Source: Helichrysum umbraculigerum
Taxonomy: Eukaryota > Streptophyta > Magnoliopsida > Asterales > Asteraceae
DNA: 64,000 bases
Direction: 5' to 3'
Assembly: GCA_949592205.1 (NCBI GenBank)
Contig: CATIUR010000001.1
Coordinates: 76,340,059 to 76,404,058 of the forward strand
Shown one piece after another: positions 1 to 12,693 of this stretch. Below the pieces are notes generated by a model. It was not told the DNA's origin and ran no database searches. It saw only the letters and a program-made list of their open reading frames with translations. The first letter of the stretch is position 1; every line of letters starts with the position of its first letter. Made by a program: the position numbers and the translations under genes.

Positions 1-1325
1 TGTAAATGAAAACCGGTGATCTATTAATCTTGTATTTATGAATTTCTAAACCAAATCGCCTTTCCTCCAATTAAACGTGGTTAGAACCTTTATGACAAGG
101 AGTCGCGAACCTTGATCAAACGGTCACTACCTATCTATGTTTTCTGAAACTGTAAACATGGTCTGAATTGCGTAGCTGTGGAAATACTGTTTAAAACCTT
201 TCGTATAGTACACCGTGAATCAATCAGGGATTTATTGGGAAATAGTGAGGGCTGGTTTATATCATAGATGGTTGGGCTTTAATACAAACGTAGTTTAAAC
301 TAGTCTAGAGTGACCATAAAGTATGTGACCCCGGAAAGACCACGCTAAACGGCACTGTACTTCGTGTAACGTTGGAAATACCTTTGGTGAAGTACAAATA
401 CGTGGAGCTAAGGAAATGTCGGTGGTTGAAGACTGTGTCACATCCTGGTTTAACTTCAAAGCTGTGGAAATGTTTGATCGCACTGTACACCGTTAGTACG
501 CCTAAAGATCTGGAACACTGTGGAAATACTTAATTGCACTATACACCGTTAGTACATCTCGGGTCTGGAAAACTGTGGAAATGCATAATCGCATGGTACA
601 CCGTGATGAAAGCTCGAGACTAAAATATAACCATTAATATAAAGTTAATAGTCACCAAACCAAGTCTTAATCTTAAATGCCTTGTTTGACTTCGTTGTCC
701 CCGTAGTGTTAAGAAAGGTCGGAACCTTAGTGGGTATGTTACTCTATCTCATGCACCCAGGAACTAACATTCCAAGAAGGGTCGTTACTCCGTCACCTGA
801 TAACGTTGAAGAGTTGAGCATCCTCCTCCGATCAGACTCAATTTGGCCTAGTACTCAGTGACATATTGATTGGTTTCCCCAATCAGTAGGGTACTAGTGT
901 TTACACTACGAACAATTAAGCTCAGATAAGACACAAACCTTTAAAAGTCGTTTTCATATCAAAACCCTAGCATCATCTCCGCATAAGCTAACAAAGTCAT
1001 AACAAACACATCTCCTCCATACTAATTTCATCCCTATTTCTATTTTTCATTTATTTACTTTTTATTTAATTACTTTAAATTATGGACCTAAGTAACAAAA
1101 ACCCACTCAAACTCTGTTTTAAAAATCCCATCACTAAAATAAACAACTTGTCTTGATACTCCCGTTTCACAATACGACTAGCTTGAAGAACGACCCTAGG
1201 TCATACTTTTGCTATACAGCCGTAGTAAAACTTAGGTCCCCAGCTCTACAAATTTAAGACACTCCACTGCCGTGTCCTCCTTCCGTTGCGTTGACGACCG
1301 TGTCGGATTGGGGGCGCGTCAGTCA
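1..1325 (+). repeat. Right part of an Athila-like LTR (third member of the X1/X2 family)
   Basis: This stretch follows the right half of the X2 LTR (50974-53429) in order: the block with 'cgcctttcc', the block with 'gggatttattggg' and 'agggctggttta', and the end block with 'gaagaacgac' and 'ctaggtcata'. It is diverged but co-linear. The end near 1325 (CA) is placed by homology to the X2 LTR end and is approximate; no primer-binding site follows, so this is a 3' LTR or solo LTR. Positions 160-610 hold about four loose repeats built on 'CTGTGGAAAT' followed by 'GTACACCGT'. The left end lies outside the window. Confidence 0.7.
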
Positions 1326-1854
1326 CTTTGACAAGTGACGTTATAAGTGTCGGTTCATAGTGATGGGTATTGAATTTGCGACACATAGACAAGTGTCGGG
1401 AAAAAGGGGTTTTATGCGGCACTTAGGCAAGTGACGCAAAATTAGGGCTTTTAGCGACACTTAATGCGTCACTTAAGTGACGCACGAAGAGACGCTATAC
1501 TGCAGTCGTCGTTGCGTCACTTCGAACTGTTGACGGATTTTTGAGCCAAAAACGAGTTTTCCGGCGACCACTAGGTCAGATTCTTTTACCCAACCCATAT
1601 ATGGACATTACAAGTTATTATAAACAACAAACAAGTAAAAATGAGTAAAATCGGAGAGTTTTGGGATTTTGTCGGAAACTTACAAATCAACGCCGGAGAA
1701 ATCCGAAAAGGTAGAAACGTAGATCGTGACGCGGTGGTTCTTTTCTTCTAAACGAGTTTGGTGGTTTGGTGTCGTTTTGTGGTGTGATTTAGTGATTTAA
1801 ATGGGTTGTGGGTTTGGTTTGTTTGAGAGAAAATGAAAGAAAGAGATAAGAAGA
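1326..1854 (-). repeat. Minus-strand Tekay-like LTR (D), left part
   Basis: Together with 12694-13304 this reads as one minus-strand LTR interrupted by X1. The X1 target duplication GAAGA joins the two halves. The right end (13304) reads TGTGACACCCG on the minus strand, like the LTRs of A and G. The left end is lost because an Athila-like LTR (1-1325) sits in it. Positions 1326-1520 carry the GCGWCACT word array seen in other LTRs here. Confidence 0.6.
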
Positions 1855-4330
1855 TGATATCGCGTAAAAAGTTATGTTTTTACTACCGATATATCTCTCA
1901 TTCTAGAACGATCCTTGGAATTGTCACTCAAATATAGCACAAATCAGTAACATTATGCCAAGATGGTCAAAACAAGTTTGCACGATAAAAATTAAGCAAA
2001 ACGAATGAAAAACGAAGATTCCACACACGTTTGAAGATTCAAGGCATCAAAACGAGATTTCAAGACTAAAATGCCCTCCACCAACATCCATTCTGTCCAA
2101 GATGTTTGTTTTCAAAATACGAATCCAACAGAAGAAGAATCAACTAAAACGGATAAAGAATGAAGATTCTACGCTCGCCGGAAGATCCAAATGATTCGTA
2201 CGCAATATCTGGAGCTAGGGACCTCATCTCAGGGCCTATCCTATGTCAAAATCTTCGTTTTTGAATTACGAATACAACAAAAAAAGAATCGATGCAAACG
2301 GATGCATAACGAAGAAAACACGCACGAATCGAGAAACGAAGCAAAAGACGGCGAAATGGGGCGGGGGTGGGCCAGCCGCCGCCGGCCACGTCACCACCGC
2401 CGCCGGCCACCTCAGGGCCGCCGCCGGCCACCCTTGCCCCACCTCGTTTTCCGTTTTTGGCAACTTTTGGTACCTGGTGCGCCTACTTTTCGTGTTGTAC
2501 AGTACCCGGTGCGCCTACTTTTGGTGTTGTACGGTACCCGGTGCACCCTTTTGGCTACCTTTTTCTGAAATGCACCTCTTGATGCTAATGTGAGCCAAAG
2601 CTCACCTATAAATAGGAGGCTTCAGGCTTCATTTCAAAATGTCCCATATGCACGAGTCATATTACCTTCTTACTTTCTCACTCTACTTTCTTACTTTAAA
2701 TTTAGCATTAGATTAGTTTATCACTTTGTTTAGAGTAGAAAGAAAGCTAGGAACGTTTTGTAATCTTTGGTGTACATTTGGAGTTACGCTCATTAATTCA
2801 AGTCTATTCCTTCTCGCATATTAATCTCGGTTATTTCTATCCTTATCCATCTTAATTAAATATGTTTGCTTTAATTATGTTAAATATCGTTTATGCCATG
2901 ATTAGCGAGTAGATTACTATTATATTTGTTGTGATGTAGTTAGTATATATAATTGTGGGATGACTTTAAATACGTCATGAAATAATACGATGGCCCCGAT
3001 TCGACTGATTACTCGGTATAGTATTGGAAATGCTTTTGAGCATAGTACAAATATATGGAAGCCGGTAACGACTGAAGGTAGTTGTACTATGGATCGACGT
3101 TATAAAATTGGAAACTTTGTGAACGGACTTATCTTGTGATTTTAAACCTAAAACTTACATTCGCCTTTCGATTAACAAACGTGATTGTAACCCTGTAAAG
3201 AGGAGTCGCGAACCTCAATACTCGGTCAATAGTTATCTGTGTAAAAACTATGTTTTTAATTGTAACGTCATGCAAGCATTATAAAATGCAATGTGATTAC
3301 GTGGACTTGCCATGAGTATTGTACACTTCTGATCACAATGTACTTATCATGTAAACATCGCGAAGTAATTAAACTCACAACGGAAACATCGGTAAACGAT
3401 TAAATACGATGTGAGCTACCATAGCATTTTCCGACATGGTCTGGGTTTGACTTTCTGTAAAAAGCCGTCAGCATTTTAATTAGTTGTTTTAGTTTAGATT
3501 AGATTAGATTAGATAGGCTGTAGGCTAAATGATCATTTATAAAAACCTAGGGATTTGTTAATTGTATTGAGAAAGGCAAGTTTGAAATCCAACTTAAACC
3601 AATACTTTTTCCTAAAAACCATGAAGCCTAAAGTACGGTATGCAAGAAACCTAAATGTTTTCCCTCGTTTATCACGCTTAAGTTTCATGGATAGAAATTG
3701 ATTAAATAAGTCCGGGCACAAGTTCTAAGTTAGTTGTTTAATGGATTCATAATCATTGTGGTATTAAGAACGGCTAGACATGTTATGGACTTGCTACTCT
3801 ATTCCTTCGCCCACGAGCGAATACGTTCAATAATATGGGCCACTGACTCCCTCACAGGAGAGTGTGGAGAGTTGAGCATTGTCTGTCTGGTCAGAATCAT
3901 GATACCTTAGTTCCTCGTGACATATTAGTTGATAACCGACTAATAAGGAATCTATTGGTTATACCATAAGTTAATGAATCTTATAAGCAACCCAATTTAG
4001 CTAATCGTTTTCCCGTAAGAGTCATCATCCCATGATTATTAACTAACGAACTCACAACAAATACTACTTTGCATTATCTGACAACTTATTACATTTTATT
4101 CGCTTTATTTAGTTTAATTAATTAACTGAACCAAAACCCCCAACGCACTCTTTTAAAACATTTACTAGAAAAGAAAGATTGATTGGATCACCTCCGTTTC
4201 AATTCAATTTCTCTTTAAGAACGACTCTAGGTCCAACTTACCGCCTACTAACCCTTTGGTTCAGTACTAGTAAGTTACACTTAGACCCCATCAATTATAA
4301 ATTTTTAAACATCCGTTGACATTGTCAACA
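1855..4330 (+). repeat. X1 5' LTR
   Basis: Starts TGATATCGCG and ends GTCAACA. It is co-linear over its whole length with 10213-12688. It contains the U3 repeats and TATA box described separately. Its 3' third shows the 'gtattggaaatg' and 'gtacaaatatatgg' block that X2 carries twice. Confidence 0.92.
2365..2614 (+). promoter_or_regulatory. X1 LTR promoter: GCC-rich repeats, three 32-bp repeats, TATA box
   Basis: Upstream of a TATA box (TATAAATA, 2607-2614) lie two repeat blocks. At about 2370-2440 the GC-rich unit GCCGCCGGCCAC recurs and includes AGCCGCC, the GCC-box core bound by ERF factors. At 2470, 2502 and 2534 a 32-bp unit beginning GTACCYGGTGC repeats, the last copy partial. The same layout occurs in the X1 3' LTR (TATA at 10965) and the X2 LTR (TATA at 51728), with the GC-rich block changed most in X2. 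Transcription probably starts 25-35 bp after the TATA box. Confidence 0.65.
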
Positions 4331-4336
4331 AGTTTT

Positions 4337-4354
4337 TGGCGCCGCTGCCGGGGA
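4337..4354 (+). other. X1 primer-binding site (tRNA-Asp type)
   Basis: TGGCGCCGCTGCCGGGGA starts 6 bp after the LTR end. It complements the plant tRNA-Asp 3' end apart from one base, the usual state in Athila and Tat lineages. Confidence 0.88.
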
Positions 4355-4590
4355 GACTAACTGTCCAATACAGAGGCCCAACCAATCCCAATTCTAGTAA
4401 ACCCTTAGGATAAAACCTTCTAAAAAAAACACACAAAAACATTTCCTTTATTGTTTATTTTCTTAATTATCTTTTCTTTTAGTGTATGACCTGTTCCCCT
4501 TGATCTGCACCACTGTTTAACTTTCCCGATCCAGAACTTATAATACGCACTATTCGACGAGAAAAGAAGCAATCTGCACTTAAGCAAGCA

Positions 4591-7500
4591 ATGGCTGAAC
4601 GCATCACTCTCGCCGACAATAGCAAACCCTCTATCGAAGGAAGAGGAGGACCAATTCTCTACCCCGAAACCCCTGGTCAATCTTTCGAGCTTAAACACCA
4701 CATCATCCAACTAATCCTAAACCACTGTCAATTCCATGGATTGCCCAGTGATGACCCAAACTCTCACCTCGACAAGTTCATCTCTCTCTCAAATTCCTAC
4801 AAGCAAAACGGAATTGGCCAAGACACAATCCGTTTATACCTTTTCCCTTATTCGCTCACCCATCATGCGCAAACATGGTTTGAAGGTCTAGAGACCGGCT
4901 CTATCCCTTTATGGACTGCGATGGCGACAAAGTTCCTAACCAAATACTTTCCGCCTTCTAAACAAACCAAACTCCGAAATGACATCATGAACTTTCGACA
5001 AGCTTTCGATGAGTCATTATATACCGCATGGGAACGATTCAAAGGAGCCTTGAAGAAATGCCCTAATCACCGACTCGATAAGTCTGCACAATTGTGCACC
5101 TTCTACAATGGTTTAGATCCTAACCACCGAACTACTCTCGATGCTGCTGCACAAGGAAGCTTCATGGCAAAAACTGACGAAGAAGGATGGAACCTTATAG
5201 AGAACATGACTATGCATCACCACGATTGGAATTCTGGAGATCATTCAACATTTTCCACACCTATCGCTGCTGCAAACCCGATTCCAGTCGAAGCAATTAA
5301 GGTACTAACAGAGAAAATGGACTCGCTCGTCAAACAATTTGGAGAACTTAAGAAACAACATCACCAAGTACACCAAGTGCAAGTCTGTCAACACTGCACC
5401 AACCCGCAACCATCAGGCGAATACTAAGTTGAATACGAAGAAGCAGATGGCACCGTCTACTATGCTCAGTTTCCAGCTCTACCACCCGGTTTCAACCAAA
5501 ACAACAACCAACCTAGAGGACCTCCCTTTCCGCCGAGAAACAACCAACAACCATACCAACCCCGATACCCACCTAGATATCCACCCTACCAACAACAATC
5601 ACAACTTGCTTATAATCAACCCCTTGCACTTCCTGCACCCACTTCCGACACAAACCAAACCACTGAACAAACCACCAAGACAAATGCCCCAGCTTCAAGT
5701 TCAGACGACGCCTTCACCCAATTCATGCAAGGTCAACACCTGCTCAACCAAAAGACGTCCGCTAGACAAGATCAAGCTGACCTCTTCATGAGAAATCAAT
5801 TGGCTATGCTAAAGAATTTGGAAGCTCAAATTGGAAAATTGGCACAACGTCTTGAGAATAGACCCCGAGGAAGTTTGCCTAGCAACACAGTTCAAAATCC
5901 GCATGTTGAGGAAGCAAAGCAACTAACAACACCAAAGGAAGCAGCTACTACTCCACCTGCTGCTGTTCTAGTAAAGGAAGAATCAAAGGTCAAGATACCA
6001 GCTGTGGAAACAATGAACAAAGAGGTTAGAATCCCTTACCCCGCTAGACTTAAAGTTCAACCCAAGAAACTGTCATCCTTTAAGTTAGATGGAAAATTCC
6101 TTGATACCATGTCTAGAGTTCCTGGTCGTAATAAGTATATTAGAAAATTGATATCCACCAAAGATAAATTGCCTGAAGTGAACAACATTCCCCTTAGTTC
6201 TGAAACTTCAGCCCTACTTAAAAATAGCCTTCCCGAAAAACTAGGAGATACTGGTAGATTCACACTCCCTTGTTCTATCTACAATTCCGGAAATATGAGC
6301 GCTTTAGCCGACTTAGGAGCCAGCATTAACCTTATGCCCTACTGCCTGTTTAAGAGGCTAGAACTTGAAAACTTGAAACCCACTAAGATGACCGTCTAGC
6401 TAGCCGACCAATCTGTTAGATACCCCAAGGGAATAGCTAAGAATGTCCTTGTTCAAGTTGACAAATTTTTCTTTCCAACGGATTTCGTGATAATGGATAT
6501 CCACGAGGACATAAACATCCCAATTATCCTTGGAAGACCATTCATGAATACAGCTAGAGCAGTGATTGATGTGTATAACCACACGATTGTTTTACGATCG
6601 CATGGTGAAAGCATCACTTACAAGATCGACCAACCGGAATGCACCCCAGAAGAGGAAGAATGTTGTGCTATATCCACAGGAAAAGTCTGTTCCGATGATG
6701 AATCAGAACCAGAGGAGGAACCCCAATTCACCCGATCATCAGTTCTCATTTCTGACACTGAATACGACCCGGAAGAGGAAGAATACGAGGAAGCAGATGA
6801 AGAAATTGAATCTGATCCTGAGGAGTAAGAAGAAGAACCAGAAGAGGAAGAAATGGAAGAAGATGAAGATCACACTGATTCGCCACAAATGGCCGAAGTT
6901 AAAAGAATACAAAACTGCGATGATTACTCTTCATCTGAAGAATCAGTTGATTACGGAGTCATCCGTCAAGAGCTCAGATCCTCTCATCTTAAAAGAATGG
7001 GAAATTTCCTAAATTCCTATCTCGATCCATCAAAACCCTTCACCAGAACCCGACTCCGAGAGATAGAAACTTTTGAAGAAGGACTCCGATCATCACCGCA
7101 CCCAGACCAGTATGCCAAACTACTACAGAGAATTTCAGCATACAAGGCACGTCAACCAGGAAGCTTTGCCGAAGAGAACCTCCATGACATAACAACCGAA
7201 GTCCGAACCATCAAAATCGATAGTTCTCGACCCTTCAACAACGCACCTTCAAACGAAGAACTCCACCAATTTTCCGATTCACGTGACAAAGACTCTGACT
7301 GCAACAGTGAATGTGATGATGACTACGTAAACATCACTCTTGATGAACGCTCTATTCCACAACCTCCTCTTGCTCCACCAAATTCCCCTGCCGTCACAAC
7401 CGAAAGATTAGAGATCCCTCTTATAGACACTCACGAAGAAATGATTGACCTAATTGATGAGAATGAAGATGTGCGCGTCATTGTGGAGGCTATCAAAGAG

Positions 7501-8601
7501 TCAACCAACAACTACACCACTGCCCAAAGACACCTGATAAGGCAAATTGATCAAGAGTATGATTCATACCTCGCCAATTATGGAGAACCAGTACCCCAGA
7601 CTCAAATCCGACATATTCAAGCATTCTCCGATTCCCTTCAAGAACAACTCAATAGAGAAGCTCAACAGCCCGAAAGACCTAACTACCCAATGGGAGAAGT
7701 CGAGTTCTACAGCAACCAAAGGAAAATATACCAAAAAGTATATTGCGCTTTAGCCGGATCAGCTTTTCCTTATTCCGCAAGTCAGAAGGCTACACTGGCA
7801 TCCATGAGGACTCATTTTGAAAGAGCAACTAGAAATCCACAGAACTATGCCGACATCAGAATGGTGGGAGATCTTAGAACCCTTATAGATCTCTTCGAGA
7901 CTGGAGAGCACCTCACAGCCACAGAGAATTATAGGATCGTCATTCACTCCACCATTGGTCATCATGTGGAGATGATAATTGACGAGCTGAACCAGTCGGC
8001 ATTTGAAGAAGACACTCGTGACATACCAATAGTCTTTTCACATATGTCACAAGTCAACTTAGCATCATATGTAGTAAGTCGACTTAGCGGAATGTACACT
8101 GAAGAAGTGGAAGAGATCGATGCTTATCGTGATGGATATCGCGAGATATTCGCCAAACTGATCTATATCTTCACCGACTCGGATTTTCCTTTCAACCGTG
8201 AACAGCATCAACTAATCAGACAAGTGTGCCAAGCAACCAGATCTTTCGGAGGAGACCCTTGGGCTAATGATTTTGAAGAAGTGAAAACCGAATTCATGGC
8301 TTTAATCGCCTCGATAGGAAGAAACCACCCACAGCGTGAAATCGTTCGAACTTATACCTGCACTCGAATTGACCCTAACGGACTAGTCACAAGGGTAGTT
8401 CGATACATCTGCTATGGAATGGCAATTCTCGACCGACTCGCCACCGATCACTTCAAAAGCTTCAGAATGCTATCCACCAACCCACCAACTCTCATTGCTG
8501 ACATGATAGAGCAATTCCTACAATACTATCCACCACGATACTCTCTACCAAGAAACCACAGTGACCACGCCACCACTACGGATGCATCAAGCATCATCTG
8601 A
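4591..8601 (+). pseudogene. X1 Gag-aspartic protease-X polyprotein, one frame with three internal stops
   Basis: One reading frame of 1,336 codons starts at ATG 4591. Residues about 30-215 are an Athila-type Gag capsid domain (LFPYSL, KFLTKYFPP, AWERFK and FYNGL landmarks). A proline- and glutamine-rich linker follows. The protease active site DLGAS is at residue 574 and its ILGRPF motif near 645. A very acidic linker spans about 690-770. Residues about 1036-1336 are a domain shared with X2 (SAFPYS, STIGHHVE, SDFPFN, YPPRY). Reverse transcriptase would normally follow the protease; none is present. In-frame stops are TAA 5425, TAG 6397 and TAA 6826; X2 reads CAG at the second. No frameshift was found. 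The gene is inactive or needs readthrough, but decay is slight. The X-domain function is unknown. Confidence 0.85.
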
Positions 8602-8617
8602 AGAAGAAAAGGACTAA

Positions 8618-8662
8618 GTCGAGCTCTCGACTTTAAAAGAGCGCTTCTCGGGAGGCAACCCG
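8618..8662 (+). other. Conserved post-stop inverted repeats of X1
   Basis: Two short inverted repeats follow the stop codon: GTCGAGCTCTCGAC (8618-8631) and CGGGAGGCAACCCG (8649-8662), separated by 'tttaaaagagcgcttct'. X2 keeps the same layout at 56814-56858. A GGGAGGCAACCC motif also follows gag-pol in Athila elements as I recall them. The role is unknown; RNA structure is possible. Confidence 0.55.
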
Positions 8663-10212
8663 TGTTTGTTTTTACATTTATGCAATTTTACTTTCCAAGA
8701 AGTGATGAAATCTCCGACTATCTTTCACACTCGGATCATACAAAGAATGCTCCAGCCTGCAAGGAAGCATCAACAACCAAAGAATAGTATATCCGACGTG
8801 TTCACACTCACGAGACCAATCGCAAGAAGACTTGATCAAGAATGCACCAAAGAAGACAAAGACCGGCAGATGCAACCAAAGGAATACTGCAACTACCGGG
8901 GAGTACTTATATGCCATCTCTTTCATTCATTTTAAATATGCCATATCCATTGTGCTTATCACTAAGTGTGGGATTCAAACCCAACACGCACACTGAAAGA
9001 ATGAGTCTTAGATGTTTAAAACCCTAAGTGTGGGATTTTACCCCATTCAGAGCTTAGTATAACATCGAGGACGATGTTCCTTTAAGTGTGGGATAGCAGT
9101 AGTTGCACTACTGTTAAATGGACATTGGTATATGCTTGATCCTAAAATCATTGCTCTTTATAAGACCTTGCTTCTCCATAAAAGTAAACAAAATTTTTCA
9201 AAATTAAGTTAAAAATATGTTGAAAATGAAAAATTTTAAGGAATGATTTACTTTGGCGAAGTAGAAAAATAAAATACAAATTATTTTGAAAGACAGGTTT
9301 AAAAATCCCATAAAGAACATCGCATGACTAAGCACACAACAAACCAACTTTCGATTCGTGAGGTATCTTGAGCCATATGAAAAGCATTCACTTTTAATGC
9401 TTCACTTTTTCGATTCTTGAGTGTGCCGATGTATGCGTTTAGAATCAGAACTTGCTCCTGTAATGCATTTCGAAGCCAAACTAGTGAGTAAAAAGGAGAT
9501 CGAATCACATCATTCTTGAGCCCTTCTATACACCCCGAAATAAACACGTCATCCCGTACCTACTCAAAAAGCATCCCGCAAACTTCATAAAGAGTTTCAA
9601 AGATGAAAAAAGAAAAGCTACAAGGATACGAAGTCAAAATTACCCAAGAAAACTCGAAGAAAAGAAAGTCAAATGGAGAAGAAGACTCCCCCCTAAAGAA
9701 AAAGGCGTCAATCCTCCCGAAAATTCAAAAATTTCAGCTTTCCGCTTCACCAAAAAGAAAACCTATGAAAAACCCAACAAAACCCCCTCTCACATCACCA
9801 ACACCTCACTCCAAAACCCTACATCACTCCCCTAGAATGATTATGGCTAGATCGACTTCACGCTCACCCAAAGGTAGCGATTTGATTCTCGATCAAGCTT
9901 ATGACGATAAACGATGCATGAATGGCGTTCTGAGTGATTGATAATACTAGAATAGGAAACCCTAAACACTTTGAGTGATTGGAGTGACCACCTTGAGAGG
10001 ATCGCCTAGTCATGTATCAAAGATCAAAGATCAAAAGCATGCTCCTAAAGATTACAACCTTGCTTTCAAAAAAAAAATCAAATATCTTTATTTTTCCAAA
10101 AACCCCATGTAGTAAAGAATTCCGTCTTAAAATATTTCATTATCTACTTATCTTTAACCATGTTGAAAATGAGTTTGCTTGAGGACAAGCAAAGTTCTAA
10201 GTGTGGGATACT
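8663..10212 (+). other. X1 3' non-coding region with repeated polypurine-like tracts
   Basis: No supported gene. TAAGTGTGGGAT occurs four times, at 8963, 9025, 9083 and 10198; the last lies directly before the 3' LTR and is the likely polypurine tract. X2 keeps the first three copies at matching places. The lysine-rich ORF at 9603-9941 is not kept in frame in X2, so I do not call it. Confidence 0.6.
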
Positions 10213-12688
10213 TGATATCGCGTAAAAAGTCATGTTTTTACTACCGATATCTCTCTCATTCTAGAATGATCCTTGGCATTTTCACTCAAATATAGCACAA
10301 ATCAGTAACATTATACCAAGACGGTCAAAACAAGGTTGCACGATAAAAATCAAGCAAAACGAATGAAAAATGAAGATTCCACACACGTTTAAAGATTCAA
10401 GGCATCAAAACGAGATTTCAATACTAAAATGCCCTCCACCAACATCCATTCTGTCCAAGATGTTCGTTTTCAAAATACGAATCCAACAAAAGAAGAATCA
10501 ACTAAAACGGATAAAGAATGAAGATTCTACGCCCGCCGGAAGATCCAAATGATTCGTACGCAATATCTGGAGCTAGGGACCTCATCTCAGGGCCTATCCT
10601 ATGTCAAAATCTTTATTTTTGAATTATGAATCTACCAAAAAAAGAATCGATGCAAACGGACGCATAACGAAGAAAACACGCACGAATCGAGAAACGAAGC
10701 AAAAGACGGCGAAACGGGGCGTGGGTGGGCCAGCCGCCGCCGGCCACGTCACCACCGCCGCCGGCCACCTCAGGGCCGCCGCTGGCCACCCTTACCCCAC
10801 CTCAGTTTCCATTTTTGGCAACTTTTGGTACCTGGTGCGCCTACTTTTCGTGTTGTACAGTACCCGGTGCGCCTACTTTTCGTGTTGTATGGTACCCGGT
10901 GCACCCTTTTGGCTACCTTTTTCTAACATTCACCTCTTGATGCTAATGTGATCCAAAGCTCACCTATAAATAGGAGGCTTAAGGCTCCATTTCAAAATGT
11001 CCCATATGCAGTAGTCATATTACTTTCTTACTTTCTCACTCTACTTTCTTACTTTAAATTTAGCATTAGATTAGTTTATCACTTTGTTTAGAGTAGAAAG
11101 AAAGCTAGGAACGTTTTGTAATCTTTGGTGTACGCTTGGAGTTACGCTCATTAATTCAAGTCTATTCCTTCTCGCATATTAATCTCGGTTATTTCTATCC
11201 TTATCTATCTTAATTAAATATGTTTGCTTTAATTATGTTAGACATCGTTTATGCCATGATTAGCGAGTAGATTACTATTGTATTTGTTGTGATGTAGTTA
11301 GTATATATAATTGTGGGATGGCTTTAAATACGTCGTGAAATAATACGATGGCCCCGATTCGACTGATTACTCGGTATAGTATTGGAAATGCTTTTGAGCA
11401 TAGTACAAATATATGGAAGCCGGTAACGACCGAAGGTAGTTGTATTATGGATCGACGTTATAAAATTGGAAACTTTGTGAACGGACTTATCTTGTGATTT
11501 TAAACCTAAAACTTACATTCTCCTTTCGATTAACAAACGAGATTGTAACCCTGTAAAGAGGAGTCGCGAACCTCAATACTCGGTCAATAGTTATCTGTGT
11601 AAAAACTATGTTTTTAATTGTAACGTCATGCAAGCATTATAAAATGCAATGTGATTATGTGGACTTGCCATGAGTATTGTACACTTCTGATCACAATGTA
11701 CTTATCATGTAAACATCGCGAAGTAATTCAACTCACAACGGAAACATCGGTAAACGATTAAATACGATGTGAGCTACCATAGCATTTTCCGACATGGTCT
11801 GGGTTTGACTTTCTGTAAAAAGCCGTCAGCATTTTAATTAGTTGATTTAGTTTAGATTAGATTAGATTAGATAGGCTGTAGGCTAAATGATCATTTATGA
11901 AAACCTAGGGATTTGTTAATTGTATTGAGAAAGGCAAGTTTGAAATCCAACTTAAACCAATACTTTTTCCTAAAAACCATGAAGCCTAAAGTACGGTATG
12001 CAAGAAACCTAAATGTTTTCCCTCGTTTATCACGCTTAAGTTTCATGGATAGAAATTGATTAAATAAGTCCGGGCACAAGTTCTAAGTTAGTTGTTTAAT
12101 GGATTCATAATCATTGTGGTATTAAGAACGGCTAGACATGTTATGGACTTGCTACTCTATTCCTTCGCCCACGAGCGAATACGTTCAATAATATGGGCCA
12201 CTGACTCCCTCACAGGAGAGTGTGGAGAGTTGAGCATTGTCTGTCTGGTCAGAATCATGATACCTTAGTTCCTCGTGACATATTAGTTGATAACCGACTA
12301 ATAAGGAATCTATTGGTTATACCATAAGTTAATGAATCTTATAAGCAACCCAATTTAGCTAATCGTTTTCCCGTAAGAGTCATCATCCCATGATTATTAA
12401 CTAACGAACTCACAACAAATACTACTTTGCATTATCTGACAACTTATTACATTTTATTCGTTTTATTTAGTTTACTTAATTAACTGAACCAAAACCCCCA
12501 ACGCACTCGTTTAAAACATTTACTATAAAAGAAAGATTGATTGGATCACCTCCGTTTCAATTCAGTTTCTCCTTAAGAACGACTCTAGGTCCAACTTACC
12601 GCCTACTAACCCTTTGGTTCAGTACTAGTAAGTTACACTTAGACCCCAACAATTATAAATTTTTAAACATCCGTTGACATCGTCAACA
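10213..12688 (+). repeat. X1 3' LTR
   Basis: 2,476 bp, TGATATCGCG to CGTCAACA, followed by the duplicated GAAGA. It is co-linear with the 5' LTR with point differences only. The TATA box is at 10965-10972 with the same upstream repeats. Confidence 0.92.
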
Positions 12689-12693
12689 GAAGA

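Larger units (their letters stand above)
1855..12688 (+). mobile_element. X1: complete non-autonomous Athila-like Ty3/gypsy element encoding Gag-protease-X
   Basis: Two LTRs of identical length (1855-4330 and 10213-12688, 2,476 bp each) begin TG and end CA and are flanked by the 5-bp duplication GAAGA (1850-1854 and 12689-12693). A primer-binding site complementary to the tRNA-Asp 3' end follows the left LTR at 4337, and a purine-rich TAAGTGTGGGAT tract precedes the right LTR. The single coding frame (4591-8601) encodes Athila-type Gag and protease and then a domain of unknown function; no RT, RNase H or integrase motif is present. The LTRs differ by scattered substitutions only. It would need enzymes in trans. 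Confidence 0.92.

Noticed and set aside
2191..2593. Overlapping 70-125-residue ORFs rich in Pro, Ala and Arg
   Set aside because: They are read through GC-rich promoter repeats of the X LTR and recur in each LTR copy; no coding sign.
9603..9941. Lysine-rich ORF of 112 residues in the X1 3' region
   Set aside because: The matching DNA in X2 (57788-58060) has frame-breaking differences, so conservation is at DNA level, not protein level.
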